A stretch of DNA of 64,000 nt, from positions 83,846,917 through 83,910,916 of the forward strand of contig NW_026622874.1 in the NCBI RefSeq assembly GCF_023065955.2. The letters run 5' to 3'. The notes below the pieces were generated by a model. The model had not been told where the DNA came from. It searched no databases and saw only the letters and a list, made by a program, of their open reading frames with translations. Positions 12,800-24,537 of the stretch are shown one piece after another. Within the stretch, counting starts at the first letter, position 1, and each line of letters opens with the position of its first letter. This stretch comes from Ursus arctos. Taxonomy: Eukaryota > Chordata > Mammalia > Carnivora > Ursidae. A program made the position numbers and the translations under genes.

Positions 12800-13985
12800 T
12801 TCTCCAGCATCTTGCTCTGTCCCTACCCTCTTTTCACCTCCTTGTCCTCTCTGGGCAATTTCCTTCTCTCCTCCAAAGAAGCGGTGTCTTTCTTTCTGGT
12901 CACACTCAGCTTAGATGTCACTTCCTCCAGGAAGTCTTCCTGGCCCTTCTTAGGTTCCTCACTCCTGTGCTCCGTGCCTCAGTGGTCACATGGTACCATG
13001 CAGTGGCCTGTGTGTGCATCTGTCTACTCTGCTAAACTGCAAGCTCCATGATGACCAGGACAGGGACCCTCTTGTGTGTCATTGTATTTCTGGTGCCCAG
13101 CACACACAGCCAGGCAGAAGAAGCACCTTAGCACCCAAATAGCAGTAGCTCCCTCATTTAAAGTAGCTTTGGGGGGTTTTCTTCTTATTAAAAAAAATCT
13201 GATTGTTATTTAGATTTTCAAAAACACAACCAAGCAGAAAAGATAAAGGAGGAGATGAAACAATCTGTAACTTGTGCAGTCTTTATAAGCATATATAGAA
13301 CCTGCAGTACCTGTGAGCCTGCACATTTGTGTGTATAATTTATAGCATGGGAACACATTGTATACAGTTAGTAATTCTGTGTAACTATGTCACTTACTAT
13401 TCTTCTAAATCTTCTTTTAATTTTTAAAGGTGTTTTGCTTGGTACCACCTCAGAGAGGTGTATTGTTATTTATTTAACTTTTTCCCTTATTGGTGGATAG
13501 TGAATGTCAACTTCCCCCCCCCTCTGGAAAAATTTTTTGATGAACATCTGTATCTTGGTGGGATAAACCCAGGAGTATAGAGGAGGGGTCCAGGGAAAGG
13601 TTCCTGGAGGACGTGACATCTGTCTGGAGACAAAAAGGATGCGTAGGAAATGCCCTGGTTGGGGGGGGGGGCGCGGACAGGGTGGGAGGCAGGTGTTCCT
13701 GGCGGAGGAGGCAGTTCATTGCAAAGGCTGAGAGGTGACAAAGTGCATAAGTGTCCTGGGACACCTGGGGACCAGAGTACAGCTAGAAGGTGTTTTGGGG
13801 GTGAGAGAGTGGGCAGTGAGGAGCTAGTGACCAGGTGACCAGGGCCAAGTCCGAAAGGGCCCTGTAAGCCATGCTAAGGAGCGTGGGCCCTGGGCAACGG
13901 GGAGCATTGCAGAGAAGTGACATATCCAGGTTGGCGTCTGAAAGATCCCCGTGGCTGCTATGACTAAGCCAGCTCCACATTCGAC
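12800..13985. mobile_element. Two L2 relics in opposite orientation
   Basis: A forward copy at about 12800-13135 (CACTTCCTCCAGGAAGTCTTCCTGGCCC, CTGCAAGCTCCATGATGACCAGGACAGGG) and a reverse copy at 13545-13985 (GAGGAGGCAGTTCATTGCAAAGGC, GGCCCTGTAAGCCATGCTAAGG). A homopolymeric G run at 13661-13671 lies in the second. Confidence 0.7.
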
Positions 13986-15359
13986 AGCTAGACTCGGAGC
14001 TGTTAATAACACAATGAAACAGAAATTAGAAAGAAGAGAAGAAGGGGGAAGAAAAAAAGAGCTCACATGTAACAGCTCACAGATAAGCTTTTCAAACTGT
14101 CTAGGTTCTCAGATTCGGAGGCGCAATTGAACAAGTCAAAATCCTCACTCCCCTCTCCCACCCTGGGAAGAGGTGCCGTGCGATTTCAATAACCGAGCGG
14201 GTGTGGGTCCCCGTCGCTGTTGTGGGAGCTCCAGGGCTGTGCCCTGATGACAAGGGGGTGGGGTTTCTTCCAGGAGCTAAGTGAGGCTCAGTCCCCACCC
14301 AGGACCGCCAGAGAAGCAGGTGTGGTCCACGCCGCGTGTGTTGCTCAATCCCAGTGGCAGAGCTGCCCATTCTCCAAGGACATGGCAGGTGCAGAGCTGA
14401 TCCGGGCTGTGCCTCCCAAGGGCTGACGTCTCCATTTAGGGAGTGCTCCTGAAGCTAATGGGCAGTGACAGCTCCATTTGAAAAACACGGAAACACTTAG
14501 GAAGGCTGTGATCTGCCAGCCCCGTAAGCTGCTTATTAGCAGGAAAATCACGCTCCCTCTGCATTGTGCCCCCTTGGTTAACCCCTGCTTTGCATCTCCT
14601 CCCTGCTATCTCACTTAAAGATTTCATTGTTCTCCGAGGCAGGGGGGGCGGGCGGTGAGGCAGGGGAGGGGGAGAGGCTCAGAGCTGCCAGGAGCCGCTT
14701 CTCTGTCTCCTATCACAGCCTCTGGGGAGGCCCGGGCCAAGCAGCAGCCTTCTGGTATGCATGGGAAATTGATGGTTTTTAAAGAAAAATGGCCCCCGAA
14801 GACTCCAGGTCTCCACTCACATGCTTCCCACGCTAGCTGGTTTGGGTCCCAGCACCCAGGCCAAAGAGGAACACACACAGGTGTGCCTTATACTGTGCTG
14901 GCTCACTCCCAACCACCAGTCCCTGGCTCCCGCTCCTCTGGGTTGTGTCCACCACTGCCCCTCGGCCCTGTCCCCCGTCTCTCTGCGCCAGATGATGACA
15001 GCCGGCTTCTAGCTTCCCCAGGGCCTCTGCCATCAGTCTAACTGCCGGCCCTCTTCAGTCCCCATACCCTCAGCATCCTCACTGGATGCTCAGACTATCA
15101 AACAAGAAAGCAAGTGCCCGGTGGCCCCCTGAAGGCACTCTACCCCGAGTGTCCCCCACTTGCCACGGAGCTCAGGCACAAAGTTGTGGGGTCACCGACA
15201 GACACTCTCTTCCTAGAATACCCCACTTCTGACCCATCAGCACATCTTGCCACCTCTCCCCTCAGTCCAGATGCACCTTTCCGTCTCCCCCAAGGGCACC
15301 TTCCTCTGAGCCACCATCGTCTCTCACCTCCCGGTTGACCCCCCGCCCCTCGCCCATCC

Positions 15360-15930
15360 GTCAGCTTCGTATGCAGAAACCCTAGTCAGAGCATGCCAGG
15401 TGTGCAGAACCCTCCAGCGACTTCTCACCGGGCAGAGATGGAAACCCTCTGTCCTCCCTTGGCCAGCAAGGCCCACGATCTGGGCCCTGGCCCCCTCTCT
15501 CACCCCTCTCGCCCCTCTGTGTCTTGGTCACCGCTCTGGCCACACTGACCTCACCACTGTCGGGTGACTCAGCCACGCAAGTGTGCCCGTCTCTGGGCCT
15601 TTGCAAATGCACTTCCCCTGAATGCTGTTCCTCCAGACATTCAAATGGCTCCAAGTTCATCTCCTCAGAGCTGACCACTTGATCAAAAATGACATTCTCT
15701 TCACTCTGTATCCCTGGCCTGACTTTATTTTTCTTAATACCACTTGCCTCCCCCACCTGGCATTAGCACAACTATGCACATTTACAGTTCCACTTCTATT
15801 TGTGTGTTTGTTGCCTTTCTTCCCCAGTAGAACGCAAGTTCCACAAGGCATGGATTTGGTATAACACCCTTAGCACAGGGCCTGGCACATAGTAGGTACT
15901 CAATAAATATTTCTCAGATGAAAAAAAAGA
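15360..15930 (+). mobile_element. L2 LINE 3' relic
   Basis: CCCACGATCTGGGCCCTGGCC, CTGGGCCTTTGCAAATGCACTTCCCCTG, AGGGCCTGGCACATAGTAGG and ACTCAATAAATATTTCTCAGATGA: a nearly full 3' end in L2 order. Confidence 0.85.
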
Positions 15931-16499
15931 TGCAAAAAAATGAAAGAATATGGACGGTGATCCTGACCACACTGTGTTGAGGGCCCATCCTTTTATGGGC
16001 AGAAGTTTTCCCCTACCAGCCAGCAGAGCAGACTCCAAGTCTTGATTGTATGGCGGGCAGGCAGGGTTGGGGGGGGTGGCACTTCTCGTTTCCTGAGACC
16101 CAAAGCAAAGATATCAACATGGCTGAAAAGAATTGTCCCAAACAGGAACAGAGCAGGAGTTTTGAGGCCCTCTGGGAGCTGAGTCCTGTGCACACACGTA
16201 CACACACACCCAATGCCTGCTTCCCTTGACTGTGGGGCTTGAAAGAGCAAAGGGGGAGGGTGCACCCCTTGCCTTTCTCAACTCACGTTCCCTCTGCCCA
16301 TGACTCAAGCTCTGTGACAGCTCTTCATCTTCTCATCCTTTCATCCTTGGCCCATTTTCCATGACTTTCCTGATTGACCCCTCAGAGATATTTCGGCTCC
16401 AGCAGCGCCTCTCCCTGGATTCTCACAGTCCCCAGCCTGTCTGACGGTGCCCCCTCCTGGGTCTCCTCTTCCCAATCTTGGTTTTAGGGGCAATTTTCT

Positions 16500-17190
16500 C
16501 ACTGGCAAATGGAAATCAGATCCCCACCTCTCAGGGCGGTTGTGTGAAGCAAAATGTGATGTATGTGAAATGCTGAGCAAATGCCAGTTGCCTGGAAACT
16601 GCTCAGTGGTTTTTATTACTATTATTATTATCTTTCTTCCACTTTCCATGTTCTATCCTTTCAATTTTTTTTTTTTTAAAGACCTCTCTCCTGAGCTCCA
16701 GAATCTTTACTTCTAACCCACTCAGGTCATCTCCTGGAAGCTCCCTGGTCCCTCAGTGTCATTGTGTCCCAACAGAAATAGCCGACTTTCTGAATTTTCC
16801 CACTTTCTCTGTCTCTGGGGTTGACGCAAGCACATTCTCACTGTCCTTCAAACCAGAGACCTCTTCATCCCCATCCTTCGCTCCTCCTCTCTCCCTTCCC
16901 AGCCCCGCCTCACTTCGTCCTGTCCTCCTCAGCCTATGAACCATTCATGTAGAATGGAGCCAGGGGCTTGGGCTCTGACGTCAGAGCACTGTGACTAGCT
17001 ATGCTATTCGGTGGCTATGTGACCTCGAACAAATGACATCTCCCTGGCCTTGGTTTCCTCATCTGTCCAGTAGGGATAATTCCCCCATCATTGGGTCATT
17101 GGGAGGATGGAACAAGATAATGCAAGCAGAGTATGCTAGGGGAGCTGGCATATAGCAAAGGTATAATGCGTATTAGCTGTCGTAGCTGCT
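16500..17190 (+). mobile_element. MIR relics
   Basis: A partial copy at about 16500-16630 and a better one at 16955-17190 (GGCTCTGACGTCAGAG, GGTGGCTATGTGACCTCGAACAAATGACAT, CTTGGTTTCCTCATCTGTCC). Confidence 0.75.
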
Positions 17191-18119
17191 AGTACTACTA
17201 CTGTTCTATTATTAGCTTACGGTTACCTGCTGTAGACACTGTGTTTCAGATACTTCGACGTCTGTGCACGTGTTTGCCGGTGAAAACCTGAGAATACTAG
17301 ATTTAGTGCCTGAGTGTCTTCTCACTGGGTGGCAGGTTGTGCGTGCAGGCGTGTACAGACCTGCACACGTGTGCGTGTGCAGACACACGTTACAGCTCTG
17401 CCTCAGACGAAGACCTTTGCGTACAGAAGGACCCCAGGATGGGTGAGAAATGATGATGGTTTCCTCTCTAGAACCCAACTGCCCCACCAAGCACTGGCTT
17501 CTGTCTCATCCCACACCCTCCGCTCCCATTTGGAGAGAGAGTGGCTGAGTTGGCCTGATGGCCTCTTGTGATTAAGGGTCAAGGTCTTATACAACCAACT
17601 GGGGCCTCATGGGCGGCCAGCCATTGCAGGCACCAAACCCAGGTCTTAGATCCGTGTCCACTGACTAGAGTTTGTAAACTTCTGTGTCTCTGGAGCCGGC
17701 CACGTCCATTGTTCCTGACCAGCAGCCAGAGGAAAGCACTTTGAGGGATCCACTGCTAAATAACAGGATCTCCCAGGTGACATATGATGGGTTCATTACT
17801 TTGCATCTGGTGGCACACGAAACATCGCCGGTACCTTAATCCCATCTCTTTCAGCAGGTGGGCTTGGCTGACTCCTTATGGTCGGGGATGGGGGGAGGGG
17901 ACACGCCACATGCCACCAGCCCCACCATCTCATGCCTTTGCCATGCAGCTCCTGACTGCCCAGAGGACACCAGGGGCAGCTCACGAGCCCTGGAAACTAC
18001 AAGTCGGGAGCCCCAGGTCATGCGCCAAAGGTCATGAGAATTTTGCATTTTATGTTGCTCTCATTTCTGATCATTGAAACAACCTCTCTCTGAGGCAGGG
18101 GAGCAAGCCACGCCCCATT

Positions 18120-18216
18120 TTATTTGGTTCTGTTTTGTTTGGGTTTTTGGTTTTGGTTTTGTGGTTTTTTTTTTTTTTTTCCACCTACCACAAGTTCTTT
18201 TCTTCCCCTCTCATAG
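18120..18216 (+). promoter_or_regulatory. PRKCB: Polypyrimidine tract and 3' splice site of the beta-II exon
   Basis: Alternating T-runs and G-pairs or triplets (18120-18165) lead into an uninterrupted run of about 18 T residues (18163-18180). A second C/T-rich block and the acceptor TCATAG at 18211-18216 follow. The two pyrimidine blocks are separated by ACCTACCACAAG. A U-rich stretch of this kind is a typical landing site for U2AF, PTB or TIA-type factors; that is inference from base composition. Confidence 0.7.
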
Positions 18217-18375
18217 TGTGGGCGAAATGCTGAAAACTTCGACCGGTTTTTCACCCGCCATCCACCAGTCCTAACACCTCCCGACCAGGAAGTCATCAGG
18301 AATATTGACCAGTCAGAATTCGAAGGATTTTCCTTTGTTAACTCTGAATTTTTAAAACCTGAAGTCAAGAGCTAA
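18217..18375 (+). CDS. PRKCB: Protein kinase C beta-II: alternative C-terminal exon
   Basis: This exon encodes the last 52 residues of PKC beta-II, starting [12 protein letters not shown] and ending FLKPEVKS, then TAA. The reading frame enters in phase 0 directly after an acceptor ending CTCTCATAG at 18216, with a long T-rich tract upstream. The segment is the regulatory tail of an AGC-family Ser/Thr kinase. It carries the turn-motif threonine in VLTPPD (tail residue 20, Thr641 in family numbering) and the hydrophobic-motif serine in FEGFSF (tail residue 39, Ser660). Phosphorylation of both sites is known to stabilise the mature enzyme. From recollection the peptide matches human PKC beta-II closely and shows no lesion. 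The calcium/diacylglycerol-binding and catalytic domains are encoded outside the window. This exon and the one at 24538 are alternative tails; in rodents the choice is reported to respond to insulin through SR proteins. Confidence 0.97.
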   Translation, partial: CGRNAENFDRFFTRHPPVLTPPDQEVIRNIDQSEFEGFSFVNSEFLKPEVKS

Positions 18376-18930
18376 GTAGATGTGTAGACCTCCGTCCTTC
18401 ATTTCTGTCATTCAAGTTCAACGGCTGTTGTGGTGACACCTCTTCTTTCCATTGCCACGTCGCATCCATGTTTTATTTGCTGATGAGACTAGAGTGACCA
18501 TGTTTCAGAAACCAAATGTCCTCAGGTAGTTTGGAGCATCTCTGTGAGATGGGATGATGCGGACGGCACACCGAAAATGCTGCTGCGTAACGAGCACATC
18601 AGCAGCCATCCTCTTGCCGTTGACTTTCCCCAGCATGGCCGCTCCACGGATCCCGTGGGGACAGAACAATGCCTGCTTTCTCTCTCTTTCTTCCAACGCT
18701 CCCGTTTCACACGTTTCCCAACTCCAGGCATCCAGTCTAGATTGTTCCTACAGATGAGTGGATCACCGGATGCTAGCAGCATTCTCTCCCTCCTGGACCT
18801 GGAGCTTGGTGTGCATGCAAGTGGACGGTTGCTTTGACGTAGAGGGAATTCCTCCATTCTGCCTGGTTTGGGGGCACCATGAGCTGTGCGGTGCACAGGC
18901 TAAAAATAAAATCGCATTTGTGATTTTTTA
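18376..18930 (+). other. PRKCB: PRKCB beta-II 3'UTR
   Basis: Non-coding sequence after the beta-II TAA. It contains two GT dinucleotides in plausible 5' splice-site context: TAA|GTAGAT right at the stop codon (18375/18376) and CTCAG|GTAGTT at 18525/18526. Use of either would join the beta-II exon to the beta-I exon and make the latter 3'UTR. If neither is used, the transcript can end at the polyadenylation signal at 18905. The true 3' end could be further downstream, because 18930-19550 looks non-repetitive and could be additional UTR. Confidence 0.7.
18905..18910 (+). terminator. PRKCB: Polyadenylation signal AATAAA (beta-II transcript)
   Basis: A canonical AATAAA lies 530 nt after the beta-II stop. 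It is followed about 12-20 nt later by TTGTGATTTTTT, a reasonable GU/U-rich downstream element. Confidence 0.6.
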
Positions 18931-19555
18931 GACTCAAAGTTAAGGAGATGATCTCAGCCCTTTTAAAATGCCAAGAGGGTGTTTTGAGACAGTCTCAATC
19001 TAAAAGGACCTCAAGGGGTCAGTCAAAAGGCAACCGGCTTGGGCGCCACCTCCATGCTGTAATTTCTGATACTCTCTGTCCCTGATCACCTTCATCCTCA
19101 AACTCCTTGCAAAGGGCATTTGGCATCACCCCCTGAAAAGACATGGTCACTCTAGCCAGGTCCCAGAGGACCATGGTTTTACATTACATTTCAAATTTTA
19201 TTTGCTTTGGGGTTTTATTTCTGTTGTTGTTCAAACGCAAAAAGAAAAAAAAAAACTCACTTTGTTACACATGCTTTGAAATCTGTGTCCAACTGTTATT
19301 AACCACAGTGACCCGCTTTGATTTGTCAAGAAGGCGGCCCTGGAGCCTAGCAGACCCATGCCCGCGCGGATGGGGTTTGTCTAGGTTTGTTGCTGGCTTT
19401 GGAAAGCTAACTAAGCGCTCTGAGAAAGACGCCGTTTCTTGAAACGTAGACGGTTGTATTCTTCACTCTGATGTTGTTTTGCAAGATGTTTGTGGAAATG
19501 TCCATTTGTATCTGGATATCTGTTATGTGCCATTTTTTTTCTAGCATCGAGATAC

Positions 19556-19586
<31 letters not shown>

Positions 19587-20630
19587 GAAGAAACGCTATT
19601 TCAAGAAAAAACAACTCTCTTTGAAAAATGTGGACCCAAACTGCCAAGCAGGCCTCCTGAGCCTTCAGGACGGAAAGGAACTAAACCCAGAGCTTAACCT
19701 CAGCCCCGGGTTCCGCCGGTCTGAGAGTCTGGGGACCGTTCAGGGGCTCCTGGCAGCCTGTAATGGGATGGGATGAGCTGGCCGGGGCTTCCAACGATAC
19801 TGGAGGTCAAGGCCAGAGTCAAGTTTAGGGGCCAGCTAGGAGCATGGCTGGGGCTCTTGATTTTCTTATCAAAATCACCACTCCTCCCAGCTTGGACTAA
19901 ATATTCTTTCTTGCGAGCAGCTTTGTGAGCCCCCAGAAGCCAAGGAAACCCCTTGGGCGGGAGAAATCCCGTTTCTGCCCAAGCCGGTGAGGACAGCAGG
20001 TGGTACCCCGTCCTTGCCTACTGCCTCCTTCTATTCCCAGGCAGCCCTACAGAGAATTCTTATCACAAGTTGAATGATTTCCAGAACCGCCAGAGCTTCT
20101 AAGAGACCATCAGGAGAACTTTACAAACTTGACAAATGTTCTTGAAGAAACACTTCTCATCTTTAAGAAACCCATGATTGGTATTTCCATATAGGCAGAG
20201 GCCCCTGGCTCACTCCTGTCTGCCCTCCACTTCTCCATTGTGGTAGCAATATAGACCCCATGTGGGGCAAACCCCAAGTTCCAGCTGACAAGCTCAGGAA
20301 GTTAGAGAAGGAGGGAAATCGGGGCAGAAGCCTCCTCCCCCCATTTTCTTGTTGGGGACACTGGCATCTGGAGAGAGGAAGTGACTTGCCCAAGGTCAGC
20401 CAGCTGGGGCGCAGACCCAGGTTCCCTGACTCAGTGCAGGACTCTTTCTGCTTTATAGCTGGCATCTCTGAGCCGTGCCCGCCAACAGGCAGGTTATTTG
20501 AGGTCCTTTGTCTGACCATTGGGTCACCAGGTCTTTCCTTGGACCTACTCTCTCAGGAAGATAAAAACCATGGAGAAGCATTGGGCTATTGACAGATTAT
20601 TTGAGACAATGTTAGAGAACACTGTAAGAT

Positions 20631-20711
20631 AGGTAGATAGCCAGCTAGACATAGATGGATAGATAGATGGGTGGATGGATGGATAGATAGATAGATAGAT
20701 AGATAGATAGG
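20631..20711. repeat. GATA/GATG microsatellite
   Basis: Interrupted GATA and GGAT units ending in seven or more perfect GATA units; likely polymorphic. Confidence 0.95.
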
Positions 20712-21004
20712 AAGAATATATTGTATATACACACTGCACATTTGCCAAATTTCTGTCGTTATTTTTTTCAAAAGTTGAATCATTCACAGAAAGAGGTACT
20801 CAAGCCAAAGTTCCCCCAACACACCTTGCTGAGGGTTGGCCTGCGAAGGCTTCTGTGCAAGTGAGGGATCCTTGGTCAGAATTCCCCACAATTTCCTTTT
20901 CCATCATCATTTCAAGTCCAAAGGAGACCTATGAGTATCTCCAGGCCATACTTTGCAAGTTTATCCAGGAAGAAGGATTTTCCACTTCTCTGCACAGTCA
21001 TCCC

Positions 21005-21200
21005 CATATTCCACTCCCCATTCATTCATCCAGGAAGCATTCATTGAGCACCGACTGTGTGCCAAGCTCTCTGTTGGGTGCCAGGAGCACAGTGGGGAAC
21101 CCCAAAGATGCAATCCAGGGCAGCAGATGTTAAACAAGTAATTAAAAGCGCGATGTGATGTAGAGATAAGCAGTCTCTGAGTTAGTCAGGGGAGGATTCT
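21005..21200 (-). mobile_element. L2 relic (reverse)
   Basis: TTCATTCATCCAGGAAGCATTCATTGAGCACCGACTGTGTGCCAAGC, the reverse L2 terminus. Confidence 0.75.
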
Positions 21201-21671
21201 TACAAGAAAGAAAAAGTCATCAGAAGTCTTCAGGGCACCTCTTCCTCTCTGTAGACCATAGTTTGAGGCTGAAGGAGGAAATGCAGCAGCGCCCCCTTGG
21301 CCCAGATTTCTGGAACAATCCTTGAACGTGATGGGTGGGGAAGGACAGGAGTTAGATGGCAGCTGGGGTGGGTTTCCTTCGGAAGGCCAAAGGCACAGTC
21401 TCCATGCTCGAACAGACCATAGAATCACCAAGATTTGAGCAGAGATGGGTACTCATATGGAGAGAGGGAATTGGTTTTACAGCTCAGTTCTGAGTGCTGA
21501 ACCTTGCTTCTTAGAGTTTTCTCATCCAGATTCCTGCAGGCATTACCCTCTCCAGCCCTCAGGGGGATCCTGTCCTGCTAGCACACTGCTCCCAGCTTGA
21601 CACCGCCTGGTTCTTCTAGATGAGACAAGCTGAGATTTTCCAAAAGAACTCAAATTAAGGAAGAATTTTTA

Positions 21672-21874
21672 TTTTATTTTTTTTTAAAGATTTTATTTAT
21701 TTATTCAACAGAGATAGAGACAGCCAGCGAGAGAGGGAACACAAGCAGGGGGAGTGGGAGAGGAAGAAGCAGGCTCATAGCGGAGGAGCCTGATGTGGGG
21801 CTCGATCCCAGAACGCCAGGATCACGCCCTGAGCCGAAGGCAGATGCTTAACCGCTGTGCCACCCAGGCGCCCC
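21672..21874 (-). mobile_element. Can-SINE, ursid-like variant
   Basis: Reverse-strand copy ending CACCCAGGCGCCCC, with CAGCCAGCGAGAGAGGGAACAC and GGCTCATAGC variant marks. Perfect 16-base duplication TAAGGAAGAATTTTTA at 21656 and 21875. Confidence 0.94.
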
Positions 21875-22639
21875 TAAGGAAGAATTTTTAAAAAGAAATT
21901 AAGAAAATCCAAAGAAACCTAAACACAGTCCATGTTAGCCATGGCTAATTGTCTGCCAGGATCCAAGAATCCCTCTTGCCATTTCTTAGACTTCTCACTA
22001 ACCTGCTCGTCTACTAAGAAAGGGTAGGGCCATGGTCCTGATGACCTTGGGGAATCAATAGGAGGCCAGCGGAATTAATAACCCTATTTGGTTGAGTGAT
22101 ACTCTGCTCAAGTGGCTTCAGATGCTATCCACCCAAAAAAGAATGGTCCCAAAAGAGAGGCCTATCCTCTCCCACCTTCTGGAGGTATAATTCAGGGTAT
22201 TTCCTAAAGGGATCTGCCCACAGCACGAAATCCGTAATGGCAGATTCTGTTTGGACATGGCTATTTGAAGCACGAGACCTAACCAGCACAACAGATGGGG
22301 AAGAGCTCTGAAAGCTGAGGCTGGTGGTAAGAACCTCCAGGGATGTCCAGAGGCAGGGAAGACCAGATGGGGTTGATGTTCCCAGGGGAGATCTGAAAGG
22401 AGGCAACAGCCTTCCTTCTAGCCCCAAATCTACCTGGGCCCACATACAGCCCCGCAGCTCTCAGACCTTGAAGGGGCCTAACAGTTCAGTCCACACTGGG
22501 GCTCAAAGTGAGCAGAGGCCAATGTGAGGGACCCAGAGAATCAACAGGAACAATTTCATTGCTTTGCTATAGAATGGGGCCTCTGACTCAAGGACAAGGA
22601 TATGTTGGGAAAAAAGCAAGAGGCAAAGAGGCTCACCTT

Positions 22640-23010
22640 AGTCAATCTCCATTCATTGATTGATTCATTCAACAAATAGTTGTGGACAGCCTGCTGTGTG
22701 CCAAGCGTTATTCTTGGCCCTGGAAATACAATAGTGAAGAAACAGGTACGGACCCTCCCCGCCTGGAGAGAGGCAATAAGTAAGACAATGTCTGACAGTA
22801 TGTAAGTGCCATGGAGACAATTAAAAGGGTGCTGAGGTATGACTTGTAGGGCCCAGGGAGGGATGCACAGGCAATATTAAAGGAAGGGGTGATGTTTGAG
22901 CTTTTCTCTGACCCGAGGAGATAACACAGTCCGTGCCTGGGACAGCACAGGACAGGCTGACAGCAGGCAGGACAAGATAAAGCGGAATGGACAGGGCATG
23001 GCAGGAGATG
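22640..23010 (-). mobile_element. L2 relic (reverse)
   Basis: CATTCAACAAATAGTTGTGGACAGCCTGCTGTGTGCCAAG, AATACAATAGTGAAGAAACAGG and GTGCCATGGAGACAATTAAA in L2 order. Confidence 0.75.
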
Positions 23011-24537
23011 GCCCACCGTCTAGAAAAGAGCTCCATCAGCATCTTGAGCCCACTGAAGTCTGGCGACACTTACTGAAGTGTGTTCCTTATCTGCCCCCCC
23101 ACCCCACCTCACTCCCACGCCCCAACACATACAACACAACAAAGTAGCAACTCCATAGGGACATTTTACCTATCTCAAGGGACAGCCTGAAAGAAGGAAT
23201 TCTTGTGAGAGGTATTTGGCAAAGGGGAGTGAGCCCAGCAATGAGAAACCCTAACCAGTCATCACCCATTAGGAGCAAAACCTAAGACATGAATGACAAT
23301 TGACTGGACTCCAGCAAATCAGCCAATACTCCCTGAGCCTCCCCCTCTTTACAATCTGACCCAGCTCTGGCTTCAGCAAGGCAGACCCAGGTGTTCTCCT
23401 CGGCAATCCTGTAATAAACCAGCCATCAGGCTGTCCCCCTGGCTCTTTCTCCAGTCAGAGGGACTGAGGTGAGCCCTAATTAAGAGCGATATGGTCATGT
23501 AAAGATCACTACCCCCCTGTGCAACCTTGGGCAAGTCACTGTATCTTCCTGCACCCGTTTTCTCCTATGTCAAACCATGGGGGAGTGAGGACTCCAGCTG
23601 CTCCTGCCCCCAGGTGGGTGGTGAGGTTGGGAAGGAACGAGAGCCTGCGGGACCCTGAGCAGGTGAGAACATCATACAGACGTGAGGTGTGTTTATTCGC
23701 CCACACTCTGCCGTTCCCTGGAAAAGTTGCCCCAAACTGTAGTTAGTAACCTGGTATGAATGCCCCCCCAACCCAAAAAAAGAAATGTCAGGCTAACCAG
23801 GAGAATAAAATTTTTGTTTGTTTTAAGGCTGCCCTTACAGACCTTACTTTAAGCTTTGGGTTTTGTTCTTATAGCTTGTTGACTAGATACATGCTGTGCT
23901 GTAACCATCCTTGGAGACAGCCTGTGGGTGATGAAGACCCAAATTCTAGTCTGTGGGTGGATTTCTGAGCCTCCCTTCAAAGCCTAGTTGGCACCAGGGG
24001 ATGTGGGGTGGACAGTGGTCAGCTCCTTTCATCAGGCAGTCAGTCATGTGATGTCCCTACATGCCACTCACTCCATCTTCTTGGCAACTGAGTGGTTGTA
24101 CAGCTGCTCTCCTTTTTAAAGAAAGGAGCCTCCTCGCCACAGGGGTCGCTGTTGGATGGTTTTCTCTGGGACGCTCTATCCCATGACTAATTCTGTGACA
24201 TTTTACATGGTAAGGAGTAGTTTCCAGTTCAGTTCTTCTCAAAGCCAAAGAAAACAGAACACACACAGACCCACAGTCCACTTTATGACAATCCTTAAAG
24301 AAATTCAGTGTTTCGTTTCCTTTCTTAGACAACCACCACCAAGTTTTCTCTCCTGAAGCCAACATACCATATGAAGTGAAAGGCAGGGGATAGTGTGAGC
24401 ATAACACCTGCTAAAGAACTCAGCACAGGGCTCTTCCTGAGTCTGCCCATGAGATGTCATCGGCTTCCCACTAACTGGCAGGTGTGGGCTGTGTTTCCTT
24501 CTTTGCTGTGTTAATGTGTCTGCTTTCCATTTGGCAG

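Larger units (their letters stand above)
1..18216 (+). other. PRKCB: PRKCB intron upstream of the beta-II exon (partial)
   Basis: No exon is recognisable here. I looked for the last exon shared by both isoforms, which should encode the end of the kinase domain and a Lys-Pro-Lys-Ala junction, and did not find it; it must lie further upstream. The interval holds Can-SINEs, L2, MIR and MER20 relics (listed separately) and simple repeats. Stretches in which I see nothing beyond unique or unrecognisably old sequence are about 1-886, 1335-2212, 3400-3860, 4545-6200, 6420-7385, 7565-8309, 8506-9037, 9266-10113, 11830-12222, 13140-13540, 13985-15360 and 17200-18100. Confidence 0.85.
18931..24537 (+). 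other. PRKCB: PRKCB intron between the beta-II and beta-I exons
   Basis: The interval contains a poly-A rich patch at 19554-19590, a MIR fragment near 20340-20460, a GATA/GATG microsatellite, L2 relics at 21005-21200 and 22640-23010, and one Can-SINE at 21672-21874. It ends with the acceptor TTTGGCAG at 24537. I see no further exon. The stretches 18931-20340, 21200-21655, 21890-22640 and 23010-24480 contain nothing I can name. Confidence 0.8.

Noticed and set aside
20545..20787. Ser/Ile/Tyr-rich repeat ORFs on the minus strand
   Set aside because: They are translations of the GATA/GATG microsatellite.
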